Positions 25,287 through 33,844 of a DNA stretch of 64,000 bases are shown in pieces. This DNA is from Paraburkholderia dioscoreae (GTDB taxonomy: Bacteria; Pseudomonadota; Gammaproteobacteria; Burkholderiales; Burkholderiaceae), in NCBI RefSeq assembly GCF_902459535.1, contig NZ_LR699554.1:2790001-2854000 (forward strand). The letters run 5' to 3'. The notes beneath the pieces were generated by a model. It worked only from the letters and a program-made list of their open reading frames with translations, did no database searches and was not told the origin of the DNA. Each line of letters begins with the position of its first letter. Within the stretch, counting starts at the first letter, position 1. Made by a program: the position numbers and the translations under genes.

Positions 25287-26000
25287 TCACACGCTCAGAT
25301 AAGCGCGCCTCACTGTTTCGTTCTGTGCGAGTTCGCCGATCGTGCCGCTAAAGCGGATCTGCCCTTTTTCGAGCACATACGCGCGGTCGCTGACCAGCTC
25401 GGCGAAGTGCAGGTTCTGTTCGGACAACAGAATCGACAGCCCTTCGCGCTTGAGTTCGAGAATCATGTTCGCCATCTGTTCGACGATCACCGGCGCCACG
25501 CCTTCGGACGGTTCGTCGAGCAGCACCAGATACGGATTGCCCATCAGCGTGCGCGACACGGTGAGCATCTGCTGCTCGCCGCCGCTCATCTGGCCGCCCG
25601 GACGCTGCGGCATTTCGCCGAGATTGGGAAAGAGCCGGAACAGTTTTTCCGGCGTCCATTGCGGTGCGCCTTCGCGCGGCGGCTGACGGCCGGTGTCGAG
25701 GTTTTCCATCACGGTCAGATCGGCGAACACGCGACGATCCTCGGGCACGAAGCCCATGCCCATGCGCGCGATCCTGTACGGCGGCAACGCCGCGATGTTC
25801 TGCCCGCGAAAACTCACTTCGCCCTGGCGGCGCGGCAGCAGACCCATCACCGCTTTCATCGTGGTCGATTTGCCGGCGCCGTTGCGGCCCATCAGCGCGA
25901 CGACTTCGCCGCGGCCGACTTCGAGGCCGACGTCGAACAGAATATGCGCGCGGCCATAGAACGCGTTGAGGCCGGAGACTTTCAGCATCGGCTCGCTCAT
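25287..26000 (-). CDS. livF: Branched-chain-type ABC transporter ATPase LivF
   Basis: A 237-residue ATPase with Walker A GRNGAGKST, signature QMSGGEQQM and Walker B LVLLDEPSEGVAP, the last typical of LivF. It is one of two ATPases for the LivHM permease. The start overlaps the livG stop by ATGA (25997-26000). Within the operon it probably imports the heterocyclic acid rather than branched-chain amino acids; that is inferred from the neighbours. Confidence 0.92.
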   Translation of the reverse strand: MSEPMLKVSGLNAFYGRAHILFDVGLEVGRGEVVALMGRNGAGKSTTMKAVMGLLPRRQGEVSFRGQNIAALPPYRIARMGMGFVPEDRRVFADLTVMENLDTGRQPPREGAPQWTPEKLFRLFPNLGEMPQRPGGQMSGGEQQMLTVSRTLMGNPYLVLLDEPSEGVAPVIVEQMANMILELKREGLSILLSEQNLHFAELVSDRAYVLEKGQIRFSGTIGELAQNETVRRAYLSV

Positions 26001-26806
26001 TGCAGCGCTCCCTGGCCCTGATGGCCGCCCGCTGCCTCGTGCAGCGGCGCGTGCGGCTGGAAGGTCTTGCCGGTGCCGAAATAGACTTCCTGGACGCGCG
26101 GGTCGTTGCGGATCGTGTCGGCGTCGCCCTCGGCGATCAGCTTGCCGCGCGCGAGCACGATCATGCGATCGGCGTAGGCGAATACCACGTCCATGCTGTG
26201 CTCGGTGAAGAGCACGCCGATCTTGTGTTCGGTGACGAGACGCTTCGTCAACGCCATCAATTCATTACGCTCCTTCGGCGCCATGCCGGCGGTGGGTTCA
26301 TCCATCAATAGCAGCCTGGGGCGGTTGGCAAGCGCAATCGCGAGTTCCACGCGCTTGACGTCGCCATAAGCGAGCACGCCGCACGCGCGGTTCGCGTCCG
26401 CGGCCATGCCGACCTGTTCGAGCAACGTGAAGGCTTCGTCGGCGTAGCGCGAGCGGGCGGCCTTCCATAGCCCGAAAGTCTTGCGTTCGCGCGAGACCAG
26501 GGCCATCTGCACGTTCTCGATCACGGTCATGGAATTGAAGGTTGCGGCGATCTGAAACGTGCGGCCCACGCCAAGCCGCCAGATTTCACGCGGACGCATG
26601 CCGACCAGTTCGTGACCGTCGAGGCGAATCGATCCGGATGAAGGCGGCAATTGACCGTTGACCATGTTGAAACAGGTAGATTTGCCCGCGCCGTTCGGCC
26701 CGAGCAAAGCCAGCAATTGACCGGCTTCGAGATCGAACGAGACGTTGTCGACCGCCTTGAGGCCGCCGAACGATTTGGAGAGACCGCTGACGCGCAGCAA
26801 GCTCAT
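25997..26806 (-). CDS. livG: Branched-chain-type ABC transporter ATPase LivG
   Basis: A 269-residue ATPase starting MSLLRVSGLSKSFGGLKAVD. Walker A is GPNGAGKST. The signature region (ACGVLAYGDVKRVELAIALA) is the weak LivG form LxYGxxRxxEIA, and Walker B reads LLLMDEPTAGMAP. The C-terminus has GKLIAEGDADTIRNDPRVQEVYFG as in LivG. It overlaps both neighbours by four bases, so livHM, livG and livF form one coupled unit. Confidence 0.92.
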   Translation of the reverse strand: MSLLRVSGLSKSFGGLKAVDNVSFDLEAGQLLALLGPNGAGKSTCFNMVNGQLPPSSGSIRLDGHELVGMRPREIWRLGVGRTFQIAATFNSMTVIENVQMALVSRERKTFGLWKAARSRYADEAFTLLEQVGMAADANRACGVLAYGDVKRVELAIALANRPRLLLMDEPTAGMAPKERNELMALTKRLVTEHKIGVLFTEHSMDVVFAYADRMIVLARGKLIAEGDADTIRNDPRVQEVYFGTGKTFQPHAPLHEAAGGHQGQGALQ

Positions 26807-28743
26807 AGCCCCTCCTTGATTGCCGTGCGCCGGGAAGGCGAGACGGCACTCTTTTCCGGCGGGTCGAAAGTATCGTCGCCGAAACGCTCGCGAATGAAGC
26901 CGACGATCCCCTGCGGAAACGCGATCACCAGCAGCAGGATCGCGAAGCCCAGCAGCGCCTGCCAGTAGTCGGTCTGCCGTGCGACGGTGTCCTGCAGCCA
27001 CGTGAACACGGCCGCGCCCACAATCGGCCCGGTGAGCGTCTGCAAGCCGCCGAGCAGCACCATCACGAGGCCGTCCACCGAACGGCTCACGCTGATCACC
27101 TCCGGCGAAATCGTGCCCTTGGAGAACGCATAGAGCGAGCCGGCGAGTCCGCAGAACAACGACGCGATCACGAACGCGGCCCATTGCACGCGCTTCACGT
27201 CGATACCGATCGCCTCGGCGCGCAGCACGGAGTCACGCGACGCGCGCATGGCATAACCCAGCGGCGAGAACAGCATCTTGCGCAACAGCCACACGCCGAC
27301 CACGGCGCAGGCGAGCGTGAGATAGTAAAAGGCCACCGGTGAAGACAGCCAGTTCGACGGCCACAAACCGAGAATGCCGTTGCTGCCGCCCGTCACGTCG
27401 TCCCACTGGAACACCACCGACCAGACAATCTGTGCGAACGCGAGCGTGAGCATCGCGAGATAGACGCCGGAGAGGCGCACGCAGAACCAGCCGAACACCA
27501 GCGCGCCGGCCACGGCCAACAGCGGGCCGAGCAGCAAGGCGGCTTCCATCGGCAGATTTAGTACTTTGAGGAACAGCGCGGCGCCGTATGCGCCCAGTCC
27601 GAAGTACGCTGCGTGGCCGAACGAATGCATGCCGCCCGGTCCCATGATGAAATGCAGGCTCGTGGCGAACAGCACGGCGATCAGGATCTCTACCAGCAAC
27701 ACGGGCATGTACGGAAATGCATTGGCCGCGAGCGGCGCAAGCACGAGAACCAGCAACGCGATGGCCGCCAGCCACTTGAGCCGTTTGCCCGCCGGACGCA
27801 AAGGCGTTTCCGGCGCCGCCATGCCGCGCACCGCGGCGCTCGCGCGGCCGAGCAAACCCCAGGGACGCACCACCAGCACGACCGCCATCACGACGAATTC
27901 GGCCACCAGCGTAAAGCGGCTCAACGAAAGACCGACGCCGAAGATCGTCACATGGCCGATGCCGATGCACAGCGCCTTGATCTCCGCGATGATCAGCGCG
28001 GCAATGAACGCCCCCGGAATCGACCCCATGCCGCCGACCACCACGACGACGAACGCGTTGCCGATCGTCTCCAGATCCAGCGACAGATTCGCCGACATGC
28101 GCGGCCCTTGCAGCGCGCCGCCCAACCCGGCGAGAAACGCGCCGACGAAAAACACCCCGGTAAACAGCCACGCCTGATTGATACCGAGCGCGCCGAGCAT
28201 CTCGCGGTCCTGCGTGGCGGCGCGCACCAGCGTGCCCCAGCGCGTGCGTGTCAACGCATACCAGAGCAGCAGCAACACGACGGGACCGATCACGATCAGA
28301 GCGATGTCGTAGGTAGGCAGCGGATGGCCGAGGAAATCGACCGCGCCCGCCAGATGCGGCGCACGCGGTCCGAACAGGTCTTCCGGACCCCACAGCCACA
28401 GCGCGGCGTCGCGAAAGATCAGCACCAGCGCAAACGTGGCGAGCAGATGAAACAGTTCGGGCGCCTGGTAGATGCGCCGCAGAACGATCATTTCGACCAG
28501 CGCGCCCAGCACCGCGACCACCAGCGCCGCGGCCAGCACGGAGAGCCAGAAGCCGCCCGCCGTGTGTCCGAAGCGGCTCGCCATGCTGTACGCGACGTAG
28601 ATGCCGAACATGTAGAACGAGCCGTGCGCAAAGTTGACGATGCGTGTCACGCCGAAGATCAGCGACAGACCGGCGGCGACGAGAAACAGCGTCGACGCGT
28701 CGGCGAGCCCATTGACCAGCTGTACCAGCAAATTCGAAAACAT
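26803..28743 (-). CDS. Fused LivH-LivM ABC permease
   Basis: A 646-residue inner-membrane protein. Residues 1 to about 300 are LivH-like (AAGLSLIFGVTRIVNFAHGSFYM at the start and GGMGSIPGAFIAALIIAE near 250). A link follows, and then residues from about 340 are LivM-like (HFIMGPGGMHSFGHAAYFGLGAYGAALF and FAFAQIV-like segments). The two permeases are normally separate genes of about 290 and 330 residues, and here a single frame covers both. ATG 28743 gives the classical MFSNLLVQLVNGL start. It is the pore of the operon's importer. Confidence 0.9.
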   Translation of the reverse strand: MFSNLLVQLVNGLADASTLFLVAAGLSLIFGVTRIVNFAHGSFYMFGIYVAYSMASRFGHTAGGFWLSVLAAALVVAVLGALVEMIVLRRIYQAPELFHLLATFALVLIFRDAALWLWGPEDLFGPRAPHLAGAVDFLGHPLPTYDIALIVIGPVVLLLLWYALTRTRWGTLVRAATQDREMLGALGINQAWLFTGVFFVGAFLAGLGGALQGPRMSANLSLDLETIGNAFVVVVVGGMGSIPGAFIAALIIAEIKALCIGIGHVTIFGVGLSLSRFTLVAEFVVMAVVLVVRPWGLLGRASAAVRGMAAPETPLRPAGKRLKWLAAIALLVLVLAPLAANAFPYMPVLLVEILIAVLFATSLHFIMGPGGMHSFGHAAYFGLGAYGAALFLKVLNLPMEAALLLGPLLAVAGALVFGWFCVRLSGVYLAMLTLAFAQIVWSVVFQWDDVTGGSNGILGLWPSNWLSSPVAFYYLTLACAVVGVWLLRKMLFSPLGYAMRASRDSVLRAEAIGIDVKRVQWAAFVIASLFCGLAGSLYAFSKGTISPEVISVSRSVDGLVMVLLGGLQTLTGPIVGAAVFTWLQDTVARQTDYWQALLGFAILLLVIAFPQGIVGFIRERFGDDTFDPPEKSAVSPSRRTAIKEGL

Positions 28744-28883
28744 CGCGACCCTCGGCAGCTTGCTGAACGGCGAGCGCGAGCAGTGGCGCATTCGACCCGA
28801 CCAGCAGACGTTGCAGCGCGTGCGGCACCATGCGCGCACGCGTCAACGGCAGGACAGTAACAGCCCAATAACCGGATGCAAAC

Positions 28884-29468
28884 TCAGCGCAGACCGTCTT
28901 CGCCTTTGATCTCGCTCACCTGCAGGCCGCCGATGCGCGGCAACGGCCGGCCTGACGCCGTCACCGCGACGGCCACGACGATCTCGTTCGCGCGCGGCGC
29001 GTCGGATACGCGCGCCTCGATCGCGTCGAAATGACTGCGCACGAAGGCGGCGTCCTTGTGGCCGAGCGGCACGTCGATCGCGGTGCCGAGCGTGCCCATC
29101 TTCTTCGCCGACGGCACCAGCGCCGCGCCCTTCTCGACCGCCACCCGCAGCGGCGCACCGAGCTTGGGATGCAGGAGCGCGGCGGCATGCTCCAGCTCGC
29201 CCGCCTCGCCGACAATCGCGGCCTTGCCATAGCTTTGCGCCTCGCCCGGCGCGATGCTCAGCGCTTCGACACACTTGTTGCCGAGCAATGCGCCCAACTC
29301 TTCACCCGCTTCGATCAGCGCGTCGAGTTTGGCTTCGTAGCGGCCCGCATAAGGATTCTCGATCACCGCGATCGCGACCGCGCGGCGCACCGGCGGATTG
29401 ACGGCCTGCCCCATTTCAATGCGTGTTTCATCCACTTGCACGACCAGCTTGCGAAGCTTGATTGCCAT
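28884..29468 (-). CDS. DUF1185 (AA_synth) family protein, copy 1
   Basis: A 194-residue cytosolic protein of the uncharacterised 'amino acid synthesis' family (DUF1185). Shared motifs with its neighbour are NPYAGRYEAK near 38-47, GELEH near 103, PSAKK, AFVRSHFDAIE and the C-terminal DGLR. The two genes are 60 bases apart and are clear paralogues. The biochemical role is not known to me. Their position between the 6-hydroxynicotinate-reductase-like gene and the transporter suggests a step in heterocycle breakdown. Confidence 0.75.
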   Translation of the reverse strand: MAIKLRKLVVQVDETRIEMGQAVNPPVRRAVAIAVIENPYAGRYEAKLDALIEAGEELGALLGNKCVEALSIAPGEAQSYGKAAIVGEAGELEHAAALLHPKLGAPLRVAVEKGAALVPSAKKMGTLGTAIDVPLGHKDAAFVRSHFDAIEARVSDAPRANEIVVAVAVTASGRPLPRIGGLQVSEIKGEDGLR

Positions 29469-29528
29469 TTCGCTCTCCGAGTTTCGATACCTGTTCTGCG
29501 TTATTTCAGTGCGCCAATCGGGCGCCGC

Positions 29529-30119
29529 TCAGCGCAAACCGTCCTTGCCTACGATCGCCTCTTTCGCGAGGCCGCCGACGCGCGCATGCACGCGCTGCCC
29601 TGTGCTCATCGCGAGGATATACACCAGCTCGTCCGCGGCGGGCGCGCCGGGCACGCGCACTTCGATCGCGTCGAAATGGCTGCGCACGTAGCTCGCGTTG
29701 ACGTGCGTGAGCGGCACGTCGAGCGCGGTGGACGGCGCGCCGACCTTCTTGGTGGACGGCACGATGGCATTGGTGGGCACACCGTTTTTCTCCAGCAACT
29801 CGCGCATCGCATAGCCGCCCGGCACGTGCCACAGCGCGCCATGCTCCAGTTCGCCGCGCGAGCCGATAATCGCGCCCTTGCCGTAACCTTCGATCGACGC
29901 ATGCGGCACCGCCATCGCGGCCAGCAGCCGTTGCGCCATGTCGAGGCCGATCGGTTTGAGCGCTTCCATTCCGTGCTCGATTTTCGCTTCGTAGCGCCCG
30001 GCGAACGGGTTGGTCATCACCGCGGCAATTGCGCCGCGTCTGAGTGGCTGCGCAGGCGCAGGACCGAACTCGTGGAAGATGTCTTCGACGTGCGTCAGCA
30101 CGCGGCGTATTTCGAACAC
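29529..30119 (-). CDS. DUF1185 (AA_synth) family protein, copy 2
   Basis: A 196-residue paralogue of the adjacent protein with NPFAGRYEAK, GELEH, PSTKK, SYVRSHFDAIE and C-terminal DGLR. The start is GTG 30119, supported by GGAGG four bases upstream; it lies inside the 3' end of the UPF0280 gene (25-base overlap), so the two are coupled. Tandem paralogues in one operon point to a heteromeric protein or two consecutive steps. Function unknown. Confidence 0.75.
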   Translation of the reverse strand: MFEIRRVLTHVEDIFHEFGPAPAQPLRRGAIAAVMTNPFAGRYEAKIEHGMEALKPIGLDMAQRLLAAMAVPHASIEGYGKGAIIGSRGELEHGALWHVPGGYAMRELLEKNGVPTNAIVPSTKKVGAPSTALDVPLTHVNASYVRSHFDAIEVRVPGAPAADELVYILAMSTGQRVHARVGGLAKEAIVGKDGLR

Positions 30120-31036
30120 GGAGCCTCCGTTTTTATCTGCGCGCGCTGCGTGAGCAACCCGCCTGTGTGATGAATGCCGGCGACGCGCACCCGCCCTTGC
30201 AGGAATAGCGCGGCGCCTTCGATCAAACCCTGGTCAAGCAAACGCTGTGCGGCTTCGACACCCCGCGCCAGCGCGAAATCGATCAGCGGCTGAGGTAAGG
30301 ACGGCACGTCCACGGTGACGAGCCTGTCGCCGAGGTCGGTATCGTCTTTCAACGACGAAGCCGGACGCCGCAAAATGCCCGGGTGGTCCAGGTCGACCGC
30401 GTTCGCGATCATCGTCGCGGCGGCGTCCGCGGTGGCGGCGTTGCGCGCGAGCACGGTGACGCTATCGGCAATGCCGAGGCTGAAGCTGCGGCCGCGCCAG
30501 CCGCTCGTCGCAATGCCGCGAACGGCGAGGCCGGCGTCGAGCGTCAGGCTGGCGTCGAGCGCCTGATCGCGCGAGAGCCGCACCGGCGAGAACGATGCCA
30601 GATCGGCGAACACGCCAACGCGGTATTGCTGCCCTTCGGTCAAATAGAGTGCAATGTCGCCGCCGTTGTTGATGAAGGCACGCGAAATGCCTTCGCGCGC
30701 GAACGCCGTGATCAGTTCATCGGCGACGCTGCCCGCCACCGCGGCCATCGGCGTGATATGGCGCGTGCGGTGAGGATGACAGGCCGACCACATGCGGCGG
30801 GCAACCGGGCCTTGCAACTGCGTGTCGTCGCTCGACGCGACTTCGGCCGGCACCGGCTGCCGGAGCTGCTTCAACTCGCCGACCAGTTCCGGCAACACAT
30901 CGACAAAGCGCGCCCAGCACGCCTCATACGCCGCCTGCAGCGCCGAAGCCGTGCCGTCCGCGCTGAGGATCAGATCGATCGGCCCATGCTGCCAATGCCA
31001 GCGGGTCGCGTCGAGTCGGGTGCGGGTGGGGTTCAT
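30095..31036 (-). CDS. UPF0280 (ApbE-like fold) protein
   Basis: A 313-residue protein of the UPF0280 family. ApbE-like signatures are visible in order: AGSVADEL (101-108), NNGGDIAL (123-130), GIATSG (174-179), ADSVTVLA (190-197) and ADAAATM (203-209). ApbE proteins attach FMN covalently to target proteins; UPF0280 shares the fold but has no proven activity that I know of. It starts eight bases after the reductase stop. I infer a role in flavin attachment to that reductase, since the clostridial 6-hydroxynicotinate reductase is reported to carry covalent flavin. Confidence 0.75.
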   Translation of the reverse strand: MNPTRTRLDATRWHWQHGPIDLILSADGTASALQAAYEACWARFVDVLPELVGELKQLRQPVPAEVASSDDTQLQGPVARRMWSACHPHRTRHITPMAAVAGSVADELITAFAREGISRAFINNGGDIALYLTEGQQYRVGVFADLASFSPVRLSRDQALDASLTLDAGLAVRGIATSGWRGRSFSLGIADSVTVLARNAATADAAATMIANAVDLDHPGILRRPASSLKDDTDLGDRLVTVDVPSLPQPLIDFALARGVEAAQRLLDQGLIEGAALFLQGRVRVAGIHHTGGLLTQRAQIKTEAPCSKYAAC

Positions 31037-31044
31037 CGTGTTCG

Positions 31045-32652
31045 TCAGCCGAGCATCGGTGGCATGGCAGGCGGCCACGGGTTGTCGGGATTGCGCGCCA
31101 GGGTGCGGCGCGCGAGCGGCGCGCCTTCCGTATGCTCCGGCCCGTTCGCCAACACGCTCGCCAGCGAACGCACTGCGTCGAGATGACCGCCGAGATCGCG
31201 ATACGCGTCGTACGTCATGGTGAATTCGATCGGCGCAACGATCGCGGGCGTCGGCACCGTGCCGAACGAACGGTCCGGCATGCGCGACACATCCACCATC
31301 ACCGTGATGCCGCCGCCCGGCCATACGTAAGCCGGCGCGCCGCCGCAGGTCACGTTGACCAGCTTCTGTTTGATCGCGCGCGTGAGCAGCACCGGGTTCT
31401 CCGTGGCGCCCGCTCGCAGGCTGCCGCCCGCGCCGCCTAGAAACAGCACGGTGGCAAGCGAGGGCTCGCAGTTCTCGCCGATCCGTTCGACCGTGCGGCG
31501 CACCGCCTCCGGCATCGCCGCGATGCGCGGCACGAGATCCTGATCGAGTTCGTACCACTGCGCGTGCTCGCCGGTGGTCGATACCATCAGCAGGCGCAAA
31601 CCCGGTCTGGCGACGGCAGGATCGAAGCCTTCGACAATCGCGAGCGGATCCTGAATGTCGGTTCCGCCCCAACCGGTGCCGGGATTGGCCACCTGAAAAT
31701 AGCGGCCCGGTGTCGACTTGCGTCCGCGAATCTTCAGACCTGAGCGCGCCATGCCGAGGCAGCGCCCGGCCTGATGTTCGGTGAGCACGCCGGTAATGTG
31801 ATCGTCGACGACCACCACTTCGTCGGCGTGGCCGAACCATTGCTTAGCAAAGATGCCGATGGTGGCCGATCCGCAGCCCACACGCATGCGCTGCTCCTCC
31901 ACGCCATCGACAATCGGCGCCGCGCCCGCGCGAATCACCAGACTCGCGCCGCCGTCTATGCTCAGCTCCACCGCCTCCTTGTTGCCGAGCGCGAGCATCA
32001 TGTCGCACGTCACGCGGCCTTCTTTCTTGCTGCCGCCGGTCAGATGATGCACGCCGCCGAGGCTCAGCATCTGCGAGCCGTACTCGGCCGTCGTCACATG
32101 GCCCACGATCTCGCCATGGCAGCGCACGTTCGACTGCTCCGGCCCGAGGAAGCGGTCGGTATCGATCTTCACCTTGAAACTGCAGTAGCTGAAAATGCCT
32201 TCGGTGACGACCGTGATCATGTCGACGTCGTCGAGCTTCGAGGCGACGATAAAAGGCGCGGGCTTGTAGTCGGGATAGGTGGAGGATGCGCCGACGCCGG
32301 TCACGAACAATGCCTGTTCGGCCGCAGCGTCCTGTATTTCAGAAGATGCACCAAATTCTATCGTGGCGTTCTCGCTGCTGGCGTTCGCATCGGACGTCAA
32401 ACGGTCGCGCGAGAGGAATACCACCGGATCGACACGAATCAGCCGTCCATCTGAATTGGCATAGCGATCGCACGCGCCGGTGCGCCCTTCGGAGATCTGA
32501 CACAGCACCGGGCAGGCATTGCATTCAATCTTGTTCGACGCCATTCGCTCGCTGCGCGGCGCCGCCTTTTCGAGCACGGTCGGACCCGGCGTCGAGGCGG
32601 TTTCACCGTCGACGCTTTCCGCACCGAAATCGACCTTCGTATGTTCTGTCAT
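31045..32652 (-). CDS. 6-hydroxynicotinate reductase-like iron-sulfur protein
   Basis: A 535-residue protein. It opens with a cysteine motif C44-x2-C47-x3-C51-x9-C61 (IECNACPVLCQIS...GACDRY) that should bind an iron-sulfur cluster. Later parts include GVGASSTYPDYKPAPFIV, GGVHHLTGGSKKEGRVTCD and GTGWGGTDIQDPL. I recognise it as the family annotated 6-hydroxynicotinate reductase, which in Eubacterium barkeri reduces 6-hydroxynicotinate to 1,4,5,6-tetrahydro-6-oxonicotinate. ATG 32652 is a choice; in-frame starts at 32676 and 32724 exist and none has a strong ribosome site. It is the promoter-proximal gene of the operon. Confidence 0.8.
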   Translation of the reverse strand: MTEHTKVDFGAESVDGETASTPGPTVLEKAAPRSERMASNKIECNACPVLCQISEGRTGACDRYANSDGRLIRVDPVVFLSRDRLTSDANASSENATIEFGASSEIQDAAAEQALFVTGVGASSTYPDYKPAPFIVASKLDDVDMITVVTEGIFSYCSFKVKIDTDRFLGPEQSNVRCHGEIVGHVTTAEYGSQMLSLGGVHHLTGGSKKEGRVTCDMMLALGNKEAVELSIDGGASLVIRAGAAPIVDGVEEQRMRVGCGSATIGIFAKQWFGHADEVVVVDDHITGVLTEHQAGRCLGMARSGLKIRGRKSTPGRYFQVANPGTGWGGTDIQDPLAIVEGFDPAVARPGLRLLMVSTTGEHAQWYELDQDLVPRIAAMPEAVRRTVERIGENCEPSLATVLFLGGAGGSLRAGATENPVLLTRAIKQKLVNVTCGGAPAYVWPGGGITVMVDVSRMPDRSFGTVPTPAIVAPIEFTMTYDAYRDLGGHLDAVRSLASVLANGPEHTEGAPLARRTLARNPDNPWPPAMPPMLG

Positions 32653-33025
32653 GGTGGGGTTTCCATACGACGACATTACAATCGGTCCCGCTCCGGCTGA
32701 CGAATAGCCCTTGTTTAAAGGCATTTTCGCGTGATCCGCCGATTTCCATGTAGCGGTCACTCACCGTTCGTGTAGTATCCACTACACCAAACTGGTTAGA
32801 AATCTACTCGATCAATTTAGTCTGTGCAACGTATTTACCGGCGTGCGCACGATTGGTGCAACGCCACATCGCCGTGCGAATCACGCTTCAATCTACGCTG
32901 AAGTGAATGATCGCGCAGCGAGCGCCGCAGCAGGTCACGCGGGTTGTATGATGAAGGCGCGCCGTGCCTGACAGGGTGCGGCGCCTGCCGTTCAACCTGA
33001 CGCCAACAAGAGATCCGAGACCGCC
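32653..33025. promoter_or_regulatory. Divergent promoter region with TetR operator
   Basis: This 373-base stretch between the heterocycle operon and the TetR gene holds no gene. GTGTAGT-ATCC-ACTACAC (32770-32787) is a perfect 7-4-7 palindrome, a good TetR-type operator. On the minus strand TTGCAC (32829-32824) and TAGATT (32806-32801), 17 bases apart, form a weak sigma-70 promoter that would place the palindrome just after the start site, where a repressor blocks transcription. A promoter for the TetR gene could not be assigned. Confidence 0.6.
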
Positions 33026-33739
33026 ATGAGTCCCACCGCCGCCCGCAAGCCGGGCGCTACCGGCATCCGTGCGAAACAGGCGCAGGACACGCGCGCCAAG
33101 ATTCTGAAAGCGGCCATCAAGGTCTTTGCGAAGCAAGGCTATGCGAGCGGCCGCGTGGAGAGTATTTCAAAGGCGGCGCGCTCGCACGACCGCATGATTT
33201 ACTACTACTTCGGCAGCAAGGAACAGTTGTTCGTCGAAGTTCTGGAAACGATCTACACGCAGTTCAATGAGGCGGAAAGCAAACTCGATCTCGATCTGGC
33301 CGACCCTGTGCACGGGCTCGAACAGATGGTCGAATTCGTCTGGCAGTACTACCTCGATCATCCCGAGTTCGTCACGCTGCTTTCCAGCGAGAATCTGCAC
33401 CAGGGCAAGCACGCGAAGAAATCCCTGAAGCTGAAGGAGATTTCGGGCTATGCGATTTCGGTGGTGCAAAAGTTATTGGATGCGGGTCAGGCGCAGCAGG
33501 TTTTTCGTGCGGATGTCAAAGCGCGCGATGTGTATTTGATGATCGCTTCGCTTGGGTATTTTTATAACGCCAATCAATATACGTTGGGCGCGTTTCTTGG
33601 CGAGCCGCTGATGGAAAAGACGGCGCTCGAGCATTGGCGCGAGGTTATCAAGGACACGGTGCTGCGCGCGGTGAGGGTGAATTTGTCGGGGGATGCTGTG
33701 GTGGCAGTGAGCGAGGCGAGCCAAAACAGCGAAGCGTAG
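33026..33739 (+). CDS. TetR/AcrR family regulator of the heterocycle operon
   Basis: A 237-residue TetR-type repressor. The DNA-binding part covers about 20-65 (KILKAAIKVFAKQGYASGRV, then SKAARSHDRMIYYYFGSKEQLF). The rest is a helical ligand domain with VEFVWQYYLDHPEFVTLLSSE. It is divergent from the 11-gene operon, and a perfect palindrome at 32770-32787 lies between them. This matches the logic of NicS, the TetR repressor of nicAB in Pseudomonas. The effector would be a pathway substrate or intermediate; that is inferred. Confidence 0.88.
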   Translation: MSPTAARKPGATGIRAKQAQDTRAKILKAAIKVFAKQGYASGRVESISKAARSHDRMIYYYFGSKEQLFVEVLETIYTQFNEAESKLDLDLADPVHGLEQMVEFVWQYYLDHPEFVTLLSSENLHQGKHAKKSLKLKEISGYAISVVQKLLDAGQAQQVFRADVKARDVYLMIASLGYFYNANQYTLGAFLGEPLMEKTALEHWREVIKDTVLRAVRVNLSGDAVVAVSEASQNSEA

Positions 33740-33844
33740 CGCGGGCCATGCTGACACAGTGTCCGGCTCGCAATCCTGGGCGACGAGAGCGGTAGTGCTC
33801 CCGTCGTCTGCGCCAGTTGAAGAGCGCTTCAGCGTCAGATAGCG

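Noticed and set aside
27233..28846. 537-residue second minus-strand frame overlapping the LivHM permease
   Set aside because: No hydrophobic segments or family motifs, Arg-rich; the membrane protein frame is clearly the real one.
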